A stretch of 64,000 nt of DNA from Austropuccinia psidii. Taxonomy: Eukaryota > Basidiomycota > Pucciniomycetes > Pucciniales > Sphaerophragmiaceae. Below the pieces are notes generated by a model. The model was given only the letters and a program-made list of their open reading frames with translations. It ran no database searches and was not told where the DNA came from. Within the stretch, counting starts at the first letter, position 1. Every line of letters starts with the position of its first letter. Location of the stretch: NCBI GenBank assembly GCA_023105745.1, contig JALGQZ010000016.1:29567154-29631153 (forward strand), given 5' to 3'. The translations under genes and the position numbers were made by a program. Below are positions 22,901-36,118 of the stretch, one piece after another.

Positions 22901-25900
22901 AATATTTCAGTATTTAGCAGTCCAAGTAGGTATGAAATATCATTTTGAAAGAATAAAGATGTTTTTATAACAATATTTAAGCTCTTTATTGTTGATATTT
23001 TTGATAATTCTTACAGTTTAAATATAATTTAATTATTTCTTGATAGAAAATATTGAATTAATATGGTTTAATATGGGTTAGTTCCATTCAAGATAAAATC
23101 AAAAGAGGAAAATATCTCACTCATTTTCAAAGGACTACTAGTTTAGAAAATATATTTAAAGGAAAAAACTTATTGATACAGTATTCAGGCACATATTTTT
23201 TGATGTTTCAAACTCATAACATGATTTTTTTCTTGTTAAATGTTTATTTATACTATAAATAAAGTATAAAGCTACATAAATAACAATAGTGTTTAAATTT
23301 TGATTCTTTTTTTCTGAGTAATATTAAAGTCCTTTTTCAGAGCCAAATTATATTATTACTCAGTCTTCCTGCCAATAAAATAAAAGGAATCATATAAATT
23401 CTTGTTTATCTAACTGGAACAAGAAGTATATAATAAAGCAACTCCATAATTGTAATTATCTCAAGTAAACTTCATGAAGATGGAATTTTGGAAACCTTGA
23501 CATATTGTGAAATTAATTCTATGAGTGTAAAGTAATTATTTTGTATTGCCATTTTAATCTCTTTGATTTCAACAAAGGTTATTTTCTTGATTTAAGGTTC
23601 CTTTGAGTGCATGAATAGGCCTTCTTTATTTCATTTATTCTATACCAGGATTTTTCTCTTATTTTAAATTTATCAAAATAAAATTTGCCATTGGGGATAT
23701 CTCTGGCTACTATTTTGAGCCTGAACCTTCATAGTTGAGAAATGGGTTTAGGAAATCTCTTATATTTCAAAATTTAAATAAAGAGAAATCTTCCTGAATA
23801 GTTTATTATCCATCATATTCTCACTAACCTTGTGGTTTTGTTTTTTAATTTTGATTTGGAAAATCAAAACGTGTTGTTTGGCATATTTCCTGGAATGGGG
23901 GTTCAAAAAGAAGTATAGAATCCCTAAAGTGTGTAATTGGCCTTGAAATTTTCACTTGAAAAGTTCCACCTAGCTCTCAGCCTTATTATTAATTCATTTT
24001 AGATCTTTAGGTGGCCACATATTGCAAGGTTTGACTATCAAAAAATCAGTAAAAATTACTAATATTTTACTCATTGTACTCTGAAGTTCCTAATTTAATG
24101 AATAATAAGATTAAAAATAATTATAAAAATAAAAATATCTTTTAATTATGGCATAAAATTGATTATATTATCAAGATATAATAATATAATATAAACTTAT
24201 TATAAAATAAGAAAAGAAATCTAATATATTGATATATGACAAAATAATATATTTATGGTGATTTATTAATATTACAAACAATTAATAAATGCATAGAAAA
24301 TTTATATTTAATAATAAATAAAGATTTAATAACAATAGTTTTACTATTATTAAAGCTATATATTAATATAATAATTATTAAAAAAATAATAAAGGGAAAA
24401 TAATCCACTTTTTACACTTAAGATAAGAATTCTGATTAATTTTATGCATAAAAATATAAATACAACTTATTTAAATTGTATTTACAATAAGAAATGGAGA
24501 GGATTGAAAATTTAACTATTTTTACATGGATTTAGAGATATTTGAGAGAATTTAACAAAAACAATGAAATTTTGGAGTAATAAATTCAAAGATAGTGAAT
24601 ACTAAAAATTGGATCTTTAGTATTTAATAATATAATAGTTTTATGTATAAGGAATAAATAAATTAACTTTCATTTTAATTTTGTAGTGTCTTTTATGAAT
24701 CTGATGGAGAAACATAGGAATAATATGTGCTTTTGTAGTAGATGTGTACTGATGGTATCCACTGGAATTGATCAGTATTTTAGGGCTTGGTGATTATTAA
24801 ATCATTATTACGCCATTATTTACAGTTATCATGGTAGCTCTAATTTGATGACATTATAAGCTTGTAGAATTATTCATTTTAGTATGATTGAGTACTTTTA
24901 TTAAAAAAATACTAATATCCAACACTTTTATCTCTTATTCAGCTGTTAAAATTCAAATAAGATTAGAGCTAATGATCATAAATGACCATGTTTAAGACTA
25001 AACTTTAATCCTTAATAACTCTTGAGTGTTATTCATGATACAGAAGTTAGGAGGGTCAATTATGATAGCTTGGAATTTCCTTACTAATCTTCCAAAAGTA
25101 TTTAATTACATAATGAAAAACCTATTTTTGATGATTTTTGTTGTAGCTCATCTTTTCTGTTGAAATTTACTATTTTGGACTTCAAAACATGATTTCCTAG
25201 CATCTTAAATTGAATATCATGATTAAAATCAAAATATTATTCATGTATGAGCTATTAGAATTTCAATATATATTTTCTAAGTTTGGACCACTTTTAATTT
25301 AAAGTGGTCAACAGCTATTGCTATTTTTCCCAATATCCCCTTATAAGTCATAACTTTGTTTATAGACTTCCAAATAAAGATTATATATTTATTTTCACAG
25401 TTATTTTGGGGTAACTATATTTTTGAATAAACTTTTTATGATTTTTCATTCAAAAGGTATGAGCTAAAAACCATGAATATATGCACTGATCATAAAAGTG
25501 CACATATTCAGGTTATCTCCGTAAGTATTGGGCTTAAAGATGTGACATGAGAGAGTAATATATATATATATATATTGATGGATGATGCAATGGTTTAATT
25601 TACTTCACATGTTTATTAATTTTCTCATGAGATAATCAAGAATTTATGCCTTTGTGTGAAATTTTCACTTATTTTAAGATTATAATTTCAGCTATTATTG
25701 TTGAAATAAGTTTTTTTAAAGTTGTTTTGTGAGCTTTTTAGGTATGTGGTAATATATCAAAGGATCACACATAATACCCTCCATATCTTGAGAAATTGTG
25801 AGGATTCTCCCAAAGGTCCTCACAAAATTCAATTCCTCCTTCAGGGGGGGTTAGAGAATACTTGTTTGAAAAAAATAGATAATTTGAAATTTTGGATTAT

Positions 25901-27480
25901 GGAGTGAGAAGAATGAGTAAAAAAATATATTAAATTGATTTTCTCTGAGGGGTGAGAGACTTTTCAGGAAAAAAGCCAAAATATGGGGGAAATTATTAAA
26001 GAGGAATGATTTGATGTGAAGAGAACTAATTAAATTCAAAATAAGACTTTGGGCCTGGTTCTAAAACCCAATTTACAAATAATTTCCTTCTTATGAACCA
26101 CAAAGGCTTAAAATCATCCCAGAATTATTTTAGTTTCATACTTTAAACACAATTGGTAGTTAAAAAAAATACTATGATTATTTTAATTTAGCCTCATTTC
26201 TGTAGGATTGCTTCAAACTCACCTAACCAATAAATAAATTATTTATTTATTCCCTTCCATTTCTATCAATAAGAAGGATTTTTTTTAATCCTCAGAATTT
26301 GTTCACCTATCAAATTTTAAAAAAAGCTTTCAGTCTTGGCTTGGAAGTTCTTAGCAACTCTTGGACTATTATATTTTTTTGGCGGGGGGGGGTTGAAACA
26401 CAGTTTATAATCCTTATTTTCCCTATCTTCAATTTAAGCTGGGGAAAAGGGCTCCATCACATGGATTTACTAAGTTCTCATGTGAATTAAAGTAATTGGC
26501 TTTACATGGATTTACAAAATTCTTATGTATAGGTTCCAATTCCCTTAATACATTGAAATTTTATTTTTTTCTAATTTTTAAATTTAGCTTCCTTTTTGAA
26601 AGAACTTGGTTATTTTAATTTTTTTTCTTTTGAAGAATACAATGCATTGGATTTTATTGTGATATTTAATGTTTTTTTTTAGATTTTTTATTCTTTATTA
26701 TTCAGGATTAAAACTTGAATTTGATTTTTTATTCATTTTTATTTACCAGATTTTCTTTTCTTAATTTCAACTTTAATTTTTGTCTTTGAAATTCCAAAAA
26801 TTGACAATGCAAATTTATACTTCTTTAAGGAAAATATATTTTATCTGAAATAGTTATTAGTTTTTTCCTAGAGGATCTTTGTAATTGAGTTAAATCTTAT
26901 TCACATCAAGGACTTTCAGTTAAATTATCTAAATCAAAGTAAGACAAAGTGTAGATTATCAATCATTTTTTTTGAATTTAATTCAATGAAACTCAATTTT
27001 TGAACACAAATCATTATTTACAAAAAAAATTCAAATTACCTTTCCATATCTTCATTTTGTTTTTGTTTTTGGAAAATATCATGCCATTTGGAAAAACTTA
27101 TATTTTTTAACCAAAGGGTATTAATAATTTCATTTTTTCTCCATTCTTTTAAAAAACTCTCTTTTGCATAAATGGTTAAAAATTCAATTTTATCTCTTTT
27201 TTTTTGTATTTATTTTCCATAAAACATAGGTTTTGAATTATGTATCAGTTTTTCTTTTCACATAGATTTTTTTCATTTTAGGAAAAGTAATCAAAAAAAA
27301 ATTCAATTTAAATTTGCTGAACTAATATCAAAACCAAAACTTTCTTTTTCTTTATTTTTTCTGAAAAGTTTTCATGTCTTTTGGAGTAATTGGAACTATT
27401 TTTTGGCTTCAAATAAGCTAAGCCTTTTTTTTTCTGAATAAGGTGTTTTATTTTTGGCAGGGGAAGAATGATCCCTACAG
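19985..27480. other. 7.5 kb AT-rich region without recognisable genes
   Basis: Open frames are short (up to about 78 codons), overlap on both strands and carry no motif. CpG is almost absent, as in the mobile elements, and 24,100-24,460 is extremely AT-rich. I found no LTR termini, long inverted repeats or protein remnants. The likeliest reading is heavily decayed mobile DNA. Confidence 0.5.
25558..25575. repeat. (AT)9 microsatellite
   Basis: Uninterrupted AT dinucleotides. Confidence 0.9.
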
Positions 27481-27766
27481 AATGTCAAATATTGCAGGGC
27501 AATGCCTCGTGGGCGCGCTTCAACGTGAAGATCATGCAGAGGCCAAATTTGATTCTGCCTTTTGATTTGTAGGCGCGTGCTCGTGATGATTTACCAAAAG
27601 TTTCTGGAGAAAATCAAAGTTTGAACGCCCGTTGAGGCTATGGGGCCTCTTTGAACAAACCATCAATTTGATTGTGTATCCTTGGTTCACAGACTTTGAA
27701 TTGTTATCACAAATTGAATATTTACAATTTCTCTTTGCTTCCTAGCTTGTTTTTTGTCTTCAGTTC
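27481..27766 (+). promoter_or_regulatory. Putative promoter and 5' UTR of the PCH2-type gene
   Basis: CpG density rises abruptly at about 27,480 (GGGCGCGCTTC, GGCGCGTGCTC). This marks the edge of host DNA against the CpG-poor desert and lies directly upstream of the first ATG at 27767. No TATA box is evident. Confidence 0.4.
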
Positions 27767-30411
27767 ATGTCTCAGCCCACGACAATCATCTTGGTATCTT
27801 CACCCCCGCCACCCACAATCAATCGTTCACAATCGGAAAACTCGAATCTTAAATCAAGCAATTCTTATGATGGAGATGAAAAGAATTCAGTTTCTTCCAC
27901 TTCGATAACTACCATCAAACGAAAACGTGATGCTGAATTGTCCAAGCCATCAGTTGAGGTCCCAAGGTTTACGCCTTCTCGCGATGATGATCTTCCTCAA
28001 ATTATTGTTTCAAAATCTAAAGGCTCAAATACTGTTGACATCTCTACTGCATACCCTCAAAAGAAATACATTGGCGGTACGGTCATAATTGATGGAGACG
28101 ATGATTTAGAGGATCAAGATGAAGAGAACTCGAAATCAATTGGTGATGACGTTGAAAGAGACGAACTGGATAGTGACGAGGATGAAGACGATGAAAAGGA
28201 CGAAGATCGAAAATATGCATTACACAGTTAGTCAATGCTCTTTTTGGATGATCTGGCTATGAAAACAAATCCTCGAATTCAATCTTTTAACATATTCAAG
28301 TCTACAGTCGAGGTTCGACTTGGACCCAATTCAACTATTTTGTATGATACAGTTCGTCGGAGTATTGGCCATTTTATTCACGATAAGTAAGCGTGACTAG
28401 TCTTAGCTGAATAATTGGATTGCGTAAACTAAAATGCTGGTTGAATGGGTTGCCTTAAAAAGTTTTACTTCAATAGAAACGAGCAGTCCAGTACCCGGAT
28501 GGCAAGAAATCAAAATTTTAGAAGGCGAGGTGCAAAGTGTTTACTGTGCAGAATGCGGTTTGTTTGTCTGAAGGTTTCTTTTCTCAATGGACAAGCGTTT
28601 TGAAATATGCTATGATAAATGATGAATCGGTTTAATTTGGTCGGCGTCATAAATTCAGCTTACCATCTGGCGTTAGTTCCGATCGACTTAGTTCGCCTTC
28701 ACATACATGTTTATGAAGTGCCGCCTGAGGGAAAAGACAAAATGTCGGCTTTGCTTGTCAATTCACAAGACCCTTCTGATTTAGAAAACGATTCAGGAGA
28801 TGAAGCTCACGAAGGGGATGTTGCAGCATCTCGGCTTGAACTACCTGCACACCGCTTGGAAGGCATTTGGGAAAGCTTGATATACGAAGAAGGACTCAAG
28901 ACAAAACTTTTAAATTACATGTTAGGATGATCTCATGACTGCAGTTGCCGTATTTCTCATTGACAAAAGGGCGTATTGATAATTTGTATTGGCATATCTA
29001 GCCACTCGTCAATCGTTTTCGCCGACAAAAAAGTCGACCAATCCTTGATTGCCTGGCATCGACTTATCCTCTTACATGGGCCACCTGGCACGGGCAAGAC
29101 ATCATTGTGCCAAGCACTTGCGCAGAAAATTTCAATTCGACTATCAGAAATGTGCGCGTCCTTGAGCCTTTTAGGTTGATAAATGAGCTAACTAATGAAT
29201 CATGTAATACTAACACCTCATCTTCATCAACAGCTACCACAAAACTGAGTTGGTCGAGATTAATTCACATTCGCTATTTTCCAAGTGGTTCAGTGAAAGT
29301 GGTAAATTAGTGCAGAGCCTGTTCACTAAAATTGAACAAATGGCTGAAGAGTTGGATGTCTTTGTCCTGGTTTTGATTGGTTAGTGAGAAAGGCTTCAAA
29401 TTTGATCCGACCGGGCATTCTTCTATTTGCTCAAGTGCTCAGTCTTGATGGATAGATGAAGTCGAAAGCCTTGCCGGTTCCCGCTCGAGCGGAGCGTCCG
29501 GAAATGAACCCAGCGATGCGCTCCGAGTCAGTTCTTTATTAGGTTTTTATTGAATCCACTTTGAATCTTCCACGTCATTCCTTGAAACTATTTATTGATT
29601 GCTGGTTGCAAACTAGGCGGTGAATGCTCTATTGACGGCGCTTGATAAATTGCGTCATCATCATAATGTCTTGGTTTTGACTACTTCCAACTTGACCAAC
29701 TCGATAGGTTGGTCTTTCGCAAAAGATTATTGCTTTGATGATATTAGATTTTGCGATATTGATGGGCTCTAGCTTTTTGGGTTCTATTCAGATGACGCAT
29801 TTCTGGACCGCGCAGACCTGGCACAATACATTGGCTTACCTTCATCTGAGGCTACTTACTGGATTCTTCGCACTTGTTTGAAGGAATTGGTTAAGACTGG
29901 GATTGTCAAGACGAGGGTGGGTTCAGAATTGAGTTGACTCTTAAGATAAAGCTGGTGTTGATTGTTCTTTTGGATGACAGGATATCCTAGAATACAAGGA
30001 GGCCATGCTCATTCGGGATGGACTGAATGACCAACGTTCGGCTGGGACTGAATCCAATAAGAACATTTTAAGCACCACCAAGGCGTCTAAGGCTACAGCG
30101 CTCCACAGATCGCAACAATGTTCGATAAAATTACTAGAGATCACTGAACTTGCCGCTGTAAGGCCTTTCACCTCTCCTCCACTTTTCTTTTTCGCCAAGA
30201 TAACTCCAAAAGAAGAGCTCAACTAAACCCGATGCTGATGAGGGGAGCGTCCCTGCTTGCTATCTTGCAGGGCATGTCTGGACGGTCATTGAGACGGCTG
30301 CCCCTGCTGGCCCATGCTAAGGCGTCTGTGACCGGCTGGAAGATAGGCATGGAGGCCTACTTGGTGGCGATGTTGCAGACTGTGAAGGAGCAGAAAGCGA
30401 AGGCACCGTGA
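27767..30411 (+). CDS. PCH2: PCH2/TRIP13-type AAA+ ATPase, many introns
   Basis: Remodels HORMA-domain proteins in meiotic checkpoint and crossover control, and the spindle checkpoint in relatives. The conserved body reads through ten exons in phase: 28232-28386, 28463-28557, 28659-28920, 29002-29151, 29234-29379, 29456-29526, 29617-29707, 29792-29916, 29981-30157 and 30271-30411. Introns are 64-113 bp, mostly weak-consensus donors. From Met 28235 this gives 469 aa. Visible: N-terminal [10 protein letters not shown], Walker A GPPGTGKT (residues 196-203), [20 protein letters not shown], Walker [16 protein letters not shown], sensor [15 protein letters not shown], and a C-terminal [16 protein letters not shown]. 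An acidic Ser-rich 154-codon frame (27767-28228) precedes it in the same frame, ending in TAG at 28229-28231. Whether it is an N-terminal extension joined by splicing, or upstream sequence, is unresolved. Confidence 0.9.
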
Positions 30412-31097
30412 GGAAGTTTGCTCGATTGTATTTATAGATTGCTGAGCTCCGACGATCCGCTCGCCGAGGGCTGGAGTGGCGCAACCGAGTGAGCTTGGCT
30501 GGATGACCAAGCCAGAGTAATGGAATGATTTGCGTTTCTTTTTGTAAATTAACTACAAGATTTAATACCAGATGACTAAGCCCCAATTTTCATAGTTTGA
30601 GTTTTCGAGAGAATGAGCAGATGGCGATGAAGAATTTGCATCGGATAAGGCTGAAATGAACCCGCTGGCGTGAAACGATAGAGCTCAAACCCAAACCTTA
30701 TTCTGCGCAAGAGTGCTTGTCCACCGGCGTGAAAAAGCTGCATGGTCATGGAGATTTTAAGTTTGAAGTAAGCAGGGTGGGTTGGCAGGATTAACTGGAT
30801 TAGTAAGGCTTGAGTGATGTCATTTGTGGATCTTTGCATCTGAGGTAAGCCTCAACCGATCGACCCAGCTGAAAAACTGGCATGCAACTAAGGTTAAGGT
30901 TTGTGGAATTGGTCAACAAGCAATCCTTTGGCTGTGAGTATTTTTCAAACCAAACAAAGCAGTCAAGAGAGTGGCAAAATGTTGACTCAAGTTTGCTCTT
31001 AATGTATTTTAAATTGAATACATCCTCGGCCAACAAAGAACGAAAGCCCATTTAATTTCAAAAAAATCAAATCAAGACTTATCCAATACAAAAGATT
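30412..31097. other. Intergenic region between the PCH2 and Sfr1-like genes
   Basis: A CpG-containing host spacer of 686 bp. It should hold the PCH2 3' UTR and the promoter of the next gene. Minus-strand open frames at 30576-30839 and 30800-31051 carry no motif I recognise. Confidence 0.4.
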
Positions 31098-33353
31098 ATG
31101 GCGAATAATAATAATAATAATAGTCAAAAAATAATTAAACGTTCAAAAACTTTAAATAATTTTAATAACCAAAATAACAATAAGATTTTTAATAATAATT
31201 TTCAAGTAATTAGATCAAATTCTTTTGAAAGTTGTTTGAACAAAATTCACAAGGAAAATTATAAAGATAATTTTAAAAAAATAAGAAAATTGCAAAAAAC
31301 TAAGGTAAGCTCTGCAACTCCCCCCTCACCCCTCCCCCCCCAAAAAAAACAAAAATTACAGCTTTTTATCTTTCCCAAACGAGTTATTTTTCATAAAATG
31401 TTTTTTTTGTGGGCATGGGTTATGTTGAATTTTGAATTTTTTATTGAAGGAAGTCAATACAAATGAAAAGTTGCAACATCAATGCGAAAAGTATGATGAT
31501 TTGAACATATTGAAACCTGAAAAAAAAGTATTAACAATTGCAGAAAGTCACAAAGAAGCAAGCGAAGGTGAGATAGAACCTAATGAACGAAACCAACAAA
31601 TGTTACAAGAGAAATCAACGCAACAGGTAGAAAAAGCACAAGAACATGTGCAACAAGAGGAATCTGTAGGCCAAGTAGAACGAGCGGAGACGGAGGACTT
31701 AGCTGTGGAACGAGAGGAATTAGAGATACAGGAGAAATCGGAGGGGACAGCGCCAGTGGAAAAATTCAAGGACCTAGCCAAAGAATCAAGAGAGCAATCA
31801 CAGAAACATGCAGAAGCACAGGGCAAATCAGAAGAGCAAGTGCAAGAGGCAGAACAGGAGAAATCAAAAGCACAAGCGGCACAAGAGCATCCAGAAGAGC
31901 GTATAACACAAGTAGAACTAGAAACGGACGAACCAGAAAAGCATATAGAACAGATCGATCTAGAACTAGAGAAATTGCAGCAGCCAAAAGAATCTATAAC
32001 ACAAGTAGAACTAGAACTAGATGGGCCAGAGGAAGCAGAAGAACATCTTGTAGTAGAACTAGAACCAGCAAAATATACGGCACAAGTAGAACTGGAGTTG
32101 GAGGGATCACAAGAACAGATAGATCAAGTGGAGCTAGAACCAGAGGAATCCGATCAGCCAGAAGAACCTATACAACCAGTGCAACTTGAGCTGGATGTAC
32201 CTGAAGAGCCACAAGAACATATGGAAGTAGAGCTAGAACCAACAGAATATAGCGCACAAGTAGAACTAGAGCAGGGGCAATCAGAAGAACATACAGGGCA
32301 ATTAGAACCCGAGCCGGAGGGATTCCAGGAATCAGAAGAACATTTACAACAAGCAGAACTAGAACTAGAAAAACATACAACACAAGCGCAACTAGAACCA
32401 GATGAACCAGATACACTCGAAGAGCAAGTTGAAGAGGAGCAGCCAGAAGAACAAGCAGACCATGAGGAGCTAGAAGAACGCACAGATGAAACAGCAGAAC
32501 TGGTGGAACTAGAAGAACTAGAACTAGAAGAACCTGCAGAACAAGAGCAAGAAGCCTTAGCGGAACATGTGGAGGAGCAAGAAATACTTGAAAAACAAGC
32601 ACAATCCGAGAGCGAACAAGCAGAAGAAACCATTGAACAATTGAAAGTTGAAACTAAGCCTTTTAGGAACCCTTATCAGAAAACTGAGAGTGTTGACAAA
32701 ACAAATAAAACAAGATTGACTTTGGCTAAATTACAAAGAGATCTGGCCAAATTGAATGAAGGAGAAAGAATTTTAACAAGTCATACAATTGAAAGGATTG
32801 ACGAAGCAACCAAAAAATGGATTGAAGTAGGAAGGTAAAGGCCCCATTTTAAATTTTAACTTCTTTTATCGTCTGTATTTTTTAGATCTAATTGACTTTT
32901 AATTTTACTGATAATTTTTCCTACTCCTGCTTGTATAGAGAAGCTGCTGAATACTTGTGGAATTTGGTCGGGAAAGATGCATTAAGTAAACAAGGGAATA
33001 TTGGGACTGAATTAAATATTGGTTGGGGATTTGACAATAAAAGTTATTTTACTAATTATAATCAAGTAGAAGCCAAGAATGAAAGAGAATCTTTATTATC
33101 GTTTGAAGAAGATGATAAAGAGTTGCCATCGGTTGAAGAGATAGTAGGTGAATTTAGCAATTTAAGACGCTATGACGTCCATGGTTTGTCTTCAATTAAT
33201 CAAAGATCACTCCAACTGGAAAACAACGCACAGTCACCAAATTTGGAGGAAAGATCAAGTGAACTGAAAATTGAAAAAAATGTGGGTTGGATGATGGAAC
33301 AAATGGGCCTCAAGTTGAGCACTCGTTTTCTACTTGCGGCTTCAGATACGTAG
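31098..33353 (+). CDS. Glu-rich protein with Sfr1/Mei5-like C-terminus, three exons, 668 aa
   Basis: Exons 31098-31304, 31450-32834 and 32939-33353 join in phase (207+1385+415 nt), with introns GTAAGC...AAG and GTAAAG...TAG. Residues 1-69 are Asn/Lys-rich. Residues about 100-470 are a Glu/Gln-rich repetitive tract (recurrent VELE, EPEE, QAELE) likely to be disordered or coiled. The conserved-looking part starts near residue 470: a coiled coil (LAKLQRDLAKLNEGERI), then KKWIEVGREAAEYLWNLV across intron 2, and an end with GWMMEQMGLKL. This pattern resembles the Swi5-binding core of Sfr1/Mei5, which helps Rad51/Dmc1 strand exchange. The assignment rests on pattern memory. An unrelated coiled-coil protein is possible. 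Its position beside a PCH2 gene fits a meiotic role but does not prove it. Confidence 0.55.
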
Positions 33354-33760
33354 AGAAATCTCAAGCTTCTTTTATGCTTGTTTTACCCGGGTGTTATTAA
33401 GTCCGTTGCTATTTGGATGGAATAATGACGAACAAGATTGGAAATGATAGGTTAAAATTAAAACAGTTCAGAATCATTCAAACTTGCAAAAGACTTGAAA
33501 ATGCAGGACAGTTCATTAAGTTCTTTTCATTCTATCGATATCGCCTCACTTACGAAATCCTCATTTTTTCATTATCATGAACTCCTGCAGTTGATAAAAA
33601 AATAAAAAGTTTTTTCATTGTGACTATACGATTGAATTACATTTAACGAGTTTCCTTCAAGGCTGTAATACAATTGGTTTGATACATATAAAACAAATAC
33701 AAATTCTAGCAATTTTAATTTAATCATTAACCTAATGAAAAATGAATTTACTCTAACATT

Positions 33761-34640
33761 CACCATGAGCAAAATGGTGGCAGGTGTTGCATTTGGAAAT
33801 TAGCTTGGACCCATCCAAGACTGAGCATGGACCCTTCCTATGAACTGGGTTGAACCCAGGATTTAAATGTTTGGTAGTATTTCAAGTTATTCCAAGCCAC
33901 TGGAGTATTACAGAATTTCAAATATTTTCTTCCTTTTTTAATGGGATGGATTAAGTATAGAGTATATAGTAAGAAAGCTGTTTCCATTTATATTTTCATC
34001 TTAAATAGAAGATTCTTTCTGACAAAAAGTTGAATCTAAGAATATACTTTCAATTTAAATGATTCAATTTTTTTGAAGGCCATAAGGTTTCAAAGCAAGT
34101 TTTACAAATAAATAAATCTTTTATCTTCATAGCTTTATGACTTATTATTCCTTCATAACAATATCAATTCCTATTTCTCCTTTAAAAAAGTACCTTCAAA
34201 AAATTAAAATCAGCTGTTTTCAATTGGAGCCTCTTCTAAAGAAACTGGATTGTTTAATATTCTTGTTTCACATAGGGCTGAATTTCTGTAACCTCAGAAA
34301 CAAAAGATGATAGATTTGAGACTCATTTGAATAGAATTATTTCCAAAAAATATATAGAATATATATATTTTATTTTTTGATTTTGAGTTCTAGAATTGAA
34401 GTTTTGTTTATTTTTTTTTTCATTTTCTGATTCTTTTGTAACCTCAATCAATTTCATCAATTTTATTATTAAGGCCAAAAATTCTCCTTTTTAAAGAGAA
34501 AATGCCTTAATATTGCTTGTTTGAGAGTATTATTTTTTACTTCACAGGACAAGTGGTGGGCTCTATGCATTAAAGCCTCTGAAACTGGAAGAAATCAAAG
34601 AAATTCAAAGAAAATTACAGTACAGGGCCTGTAATATCTG
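33761..34640 (+). mobile_element. Truncated second copy of family T (left end)
   Basis: Matches 7381-8290: the same terminal block (AGCAAAATGG...CAGGTGTTGCATTTGGAAATT), the GGACCC repeats, and a shared tail near TTACAGTACAGGGCCTG. It lacks the ACCTGACAG part of the inverted repeat and has no right end nearby. The match stops at about 34,640. Confidence 0.7.
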
Positions 34641-35332
34641 CTACTTTTTTTTATAATGTTATTGAATTGCTCATATCACACTAGCATTTGTAAGTTAGTA
34701 TTACAAGCTTTAAAGTTAAAAGATTTAATTGAGAAGTAGTAGACACTGGTGTACTACATTAAGTTCTGATCTAGATCTGTTTCATTTTAATATTTGTTTA
34801 TCATTTTCTATGATCATAATATTTATTTTTGTTGTACTTGGATGTATTTATGTATTTTATTTTCTTTTTTTATTTTTAGGTTAAATTTTTAGATTGTAGT
34901 AAAAGAAACACAACTGCCTCATTACATAATTTGAAGGTGTAACTAAGATAGTGTTCCTCCCATTTGAGTCTGATCCCTAGGAATGATGATGAAGTTGTTC
35001 CTCTTTGACTGTGAAACACATTTTTGAACAGCCACCTCTACTGTTGAATTGATGAATTGATGAATTGGTTTATAATAGATACCCCTTCCTATGTAATGCA
35101 TCAGTTATGTTTATTTTTTTATTTATTTAACTAGTTAATTATTTTTTCTATTAATTTTAGTATTTTTGATTGTTGATTAATTTAAGAGAAGTTATAAATT
35201 TGATGATATTTAATGTGTTTATTTCTTTATTTTATTATATATAAAAATATATGTATATTTTTTTTTTAAAAAAACCAAAAAACAGTTAAAGCTTAAAAAG
35301 GCTTAAGAGTTGTTGCATTGGAGTTTTTTATT
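34641..35332. other. AT-rich spacer before the LINE 3' end
   Basis: No gene. Three tandem GAATTGAT units lie at 35044-35068, which may be part of the LINE tail. 34,780-34,880 and 35,100-35,280 are low complexity. Confidence 0.4.
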
Positions 35333-36118
35333 TTATTGGGAGGTTTTCAGATTTTCAAATTGGTTTGTGCTTATGATCAAGTTTCTTAGTTCTGGAAAGA
35401 CCTGTGGGGAGTCTAGAAGTGATTCAATAAGATAAAAGTTAGTGTTTAATTCTTTTTTAATTATATTTTTTCTGAGAATAGCTTGTTGCTTTCTATACTG
35501 AGGGAAATAGAGGAGGAAATGTGTTATTGATTCTATTCTACCACATTGAGGACATTTGTTATTGTTGATAATTTTTATTATTGTTAAATATTTGTTCAAG
35601 GGTACATGTACTGATCTTGATTGGGAGATGATTGCTGCTATTCCTTTCTCCATCTGTTCTAATGCTGAACTATTTTTTTCTGTTCATTTTTGTGTTTGAT
35701 ATGCTTGTTTTAGTGGGGTCAGTATTTTAGTAAGTTGTTGGAGTTTTGATAGGCTTTCTGGAAAATAATTGGATGCTATGTCTATGTTGTTCATAACTAC
35801 TTTTTTTGCTAACTCATCTGCTTTACAATTAATTTCTATCTCTTCATTTCCTGGACACCAATATGATTGGACTGCTGTGTTGGCGCTAAGTTTTTGTAGT
35901 TTATTGAATAAATTGACATAGATGTGTTGGCCAGAAGAGGCATAGTATGGGTTTTTGCATTTTATCAGTGCACCTTGGTTATCACTCATTATGATAATAG
36001 GTCTGATGTTACTGTGGTTCTGTTGCATCTTTTTCACTTCATAATCTGCTAGTTCCATGGCAAGTAATATACCGTAGAGCTCAGCTTCAAAGTTAGTTAG
36101 TCTAATCATCTTTGTCAA
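35333..36118 (-). pseudogene. LINE RNase H and terminal zinc motif remnant
   Basis: Two minus-strand blocks. 36118-35684 carries RNase H signatures (FEAELYGILLAMELAD, MSDNQGALIKCK, WCPGNEEIEINCKADELAKK). 35653-35333 carries CPQCGRIESITHFLLYFPQY, the usual LINE tail motif with its third Cys lost (YFP where CP is expected). They are separated by a stop. Confidence 0.75.

Noticed and set aside
30576..31051. Minus-strand frames between the PCH2 and Sfr1-like genes
   Set aside because: They are CpG-containing and could be a small gene, but no motif is recognised and the splice needed to join them is arbitrary. Left as spacer.
32154..32633. Long Ser/Cys-rich and Leu/Val-rich open frames on the minus strand
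   Set aside because: They are complements of the Glu-rich repeat codons of the plus-strand gene (GAA/GAG/CAA read backwards), with no independent support.
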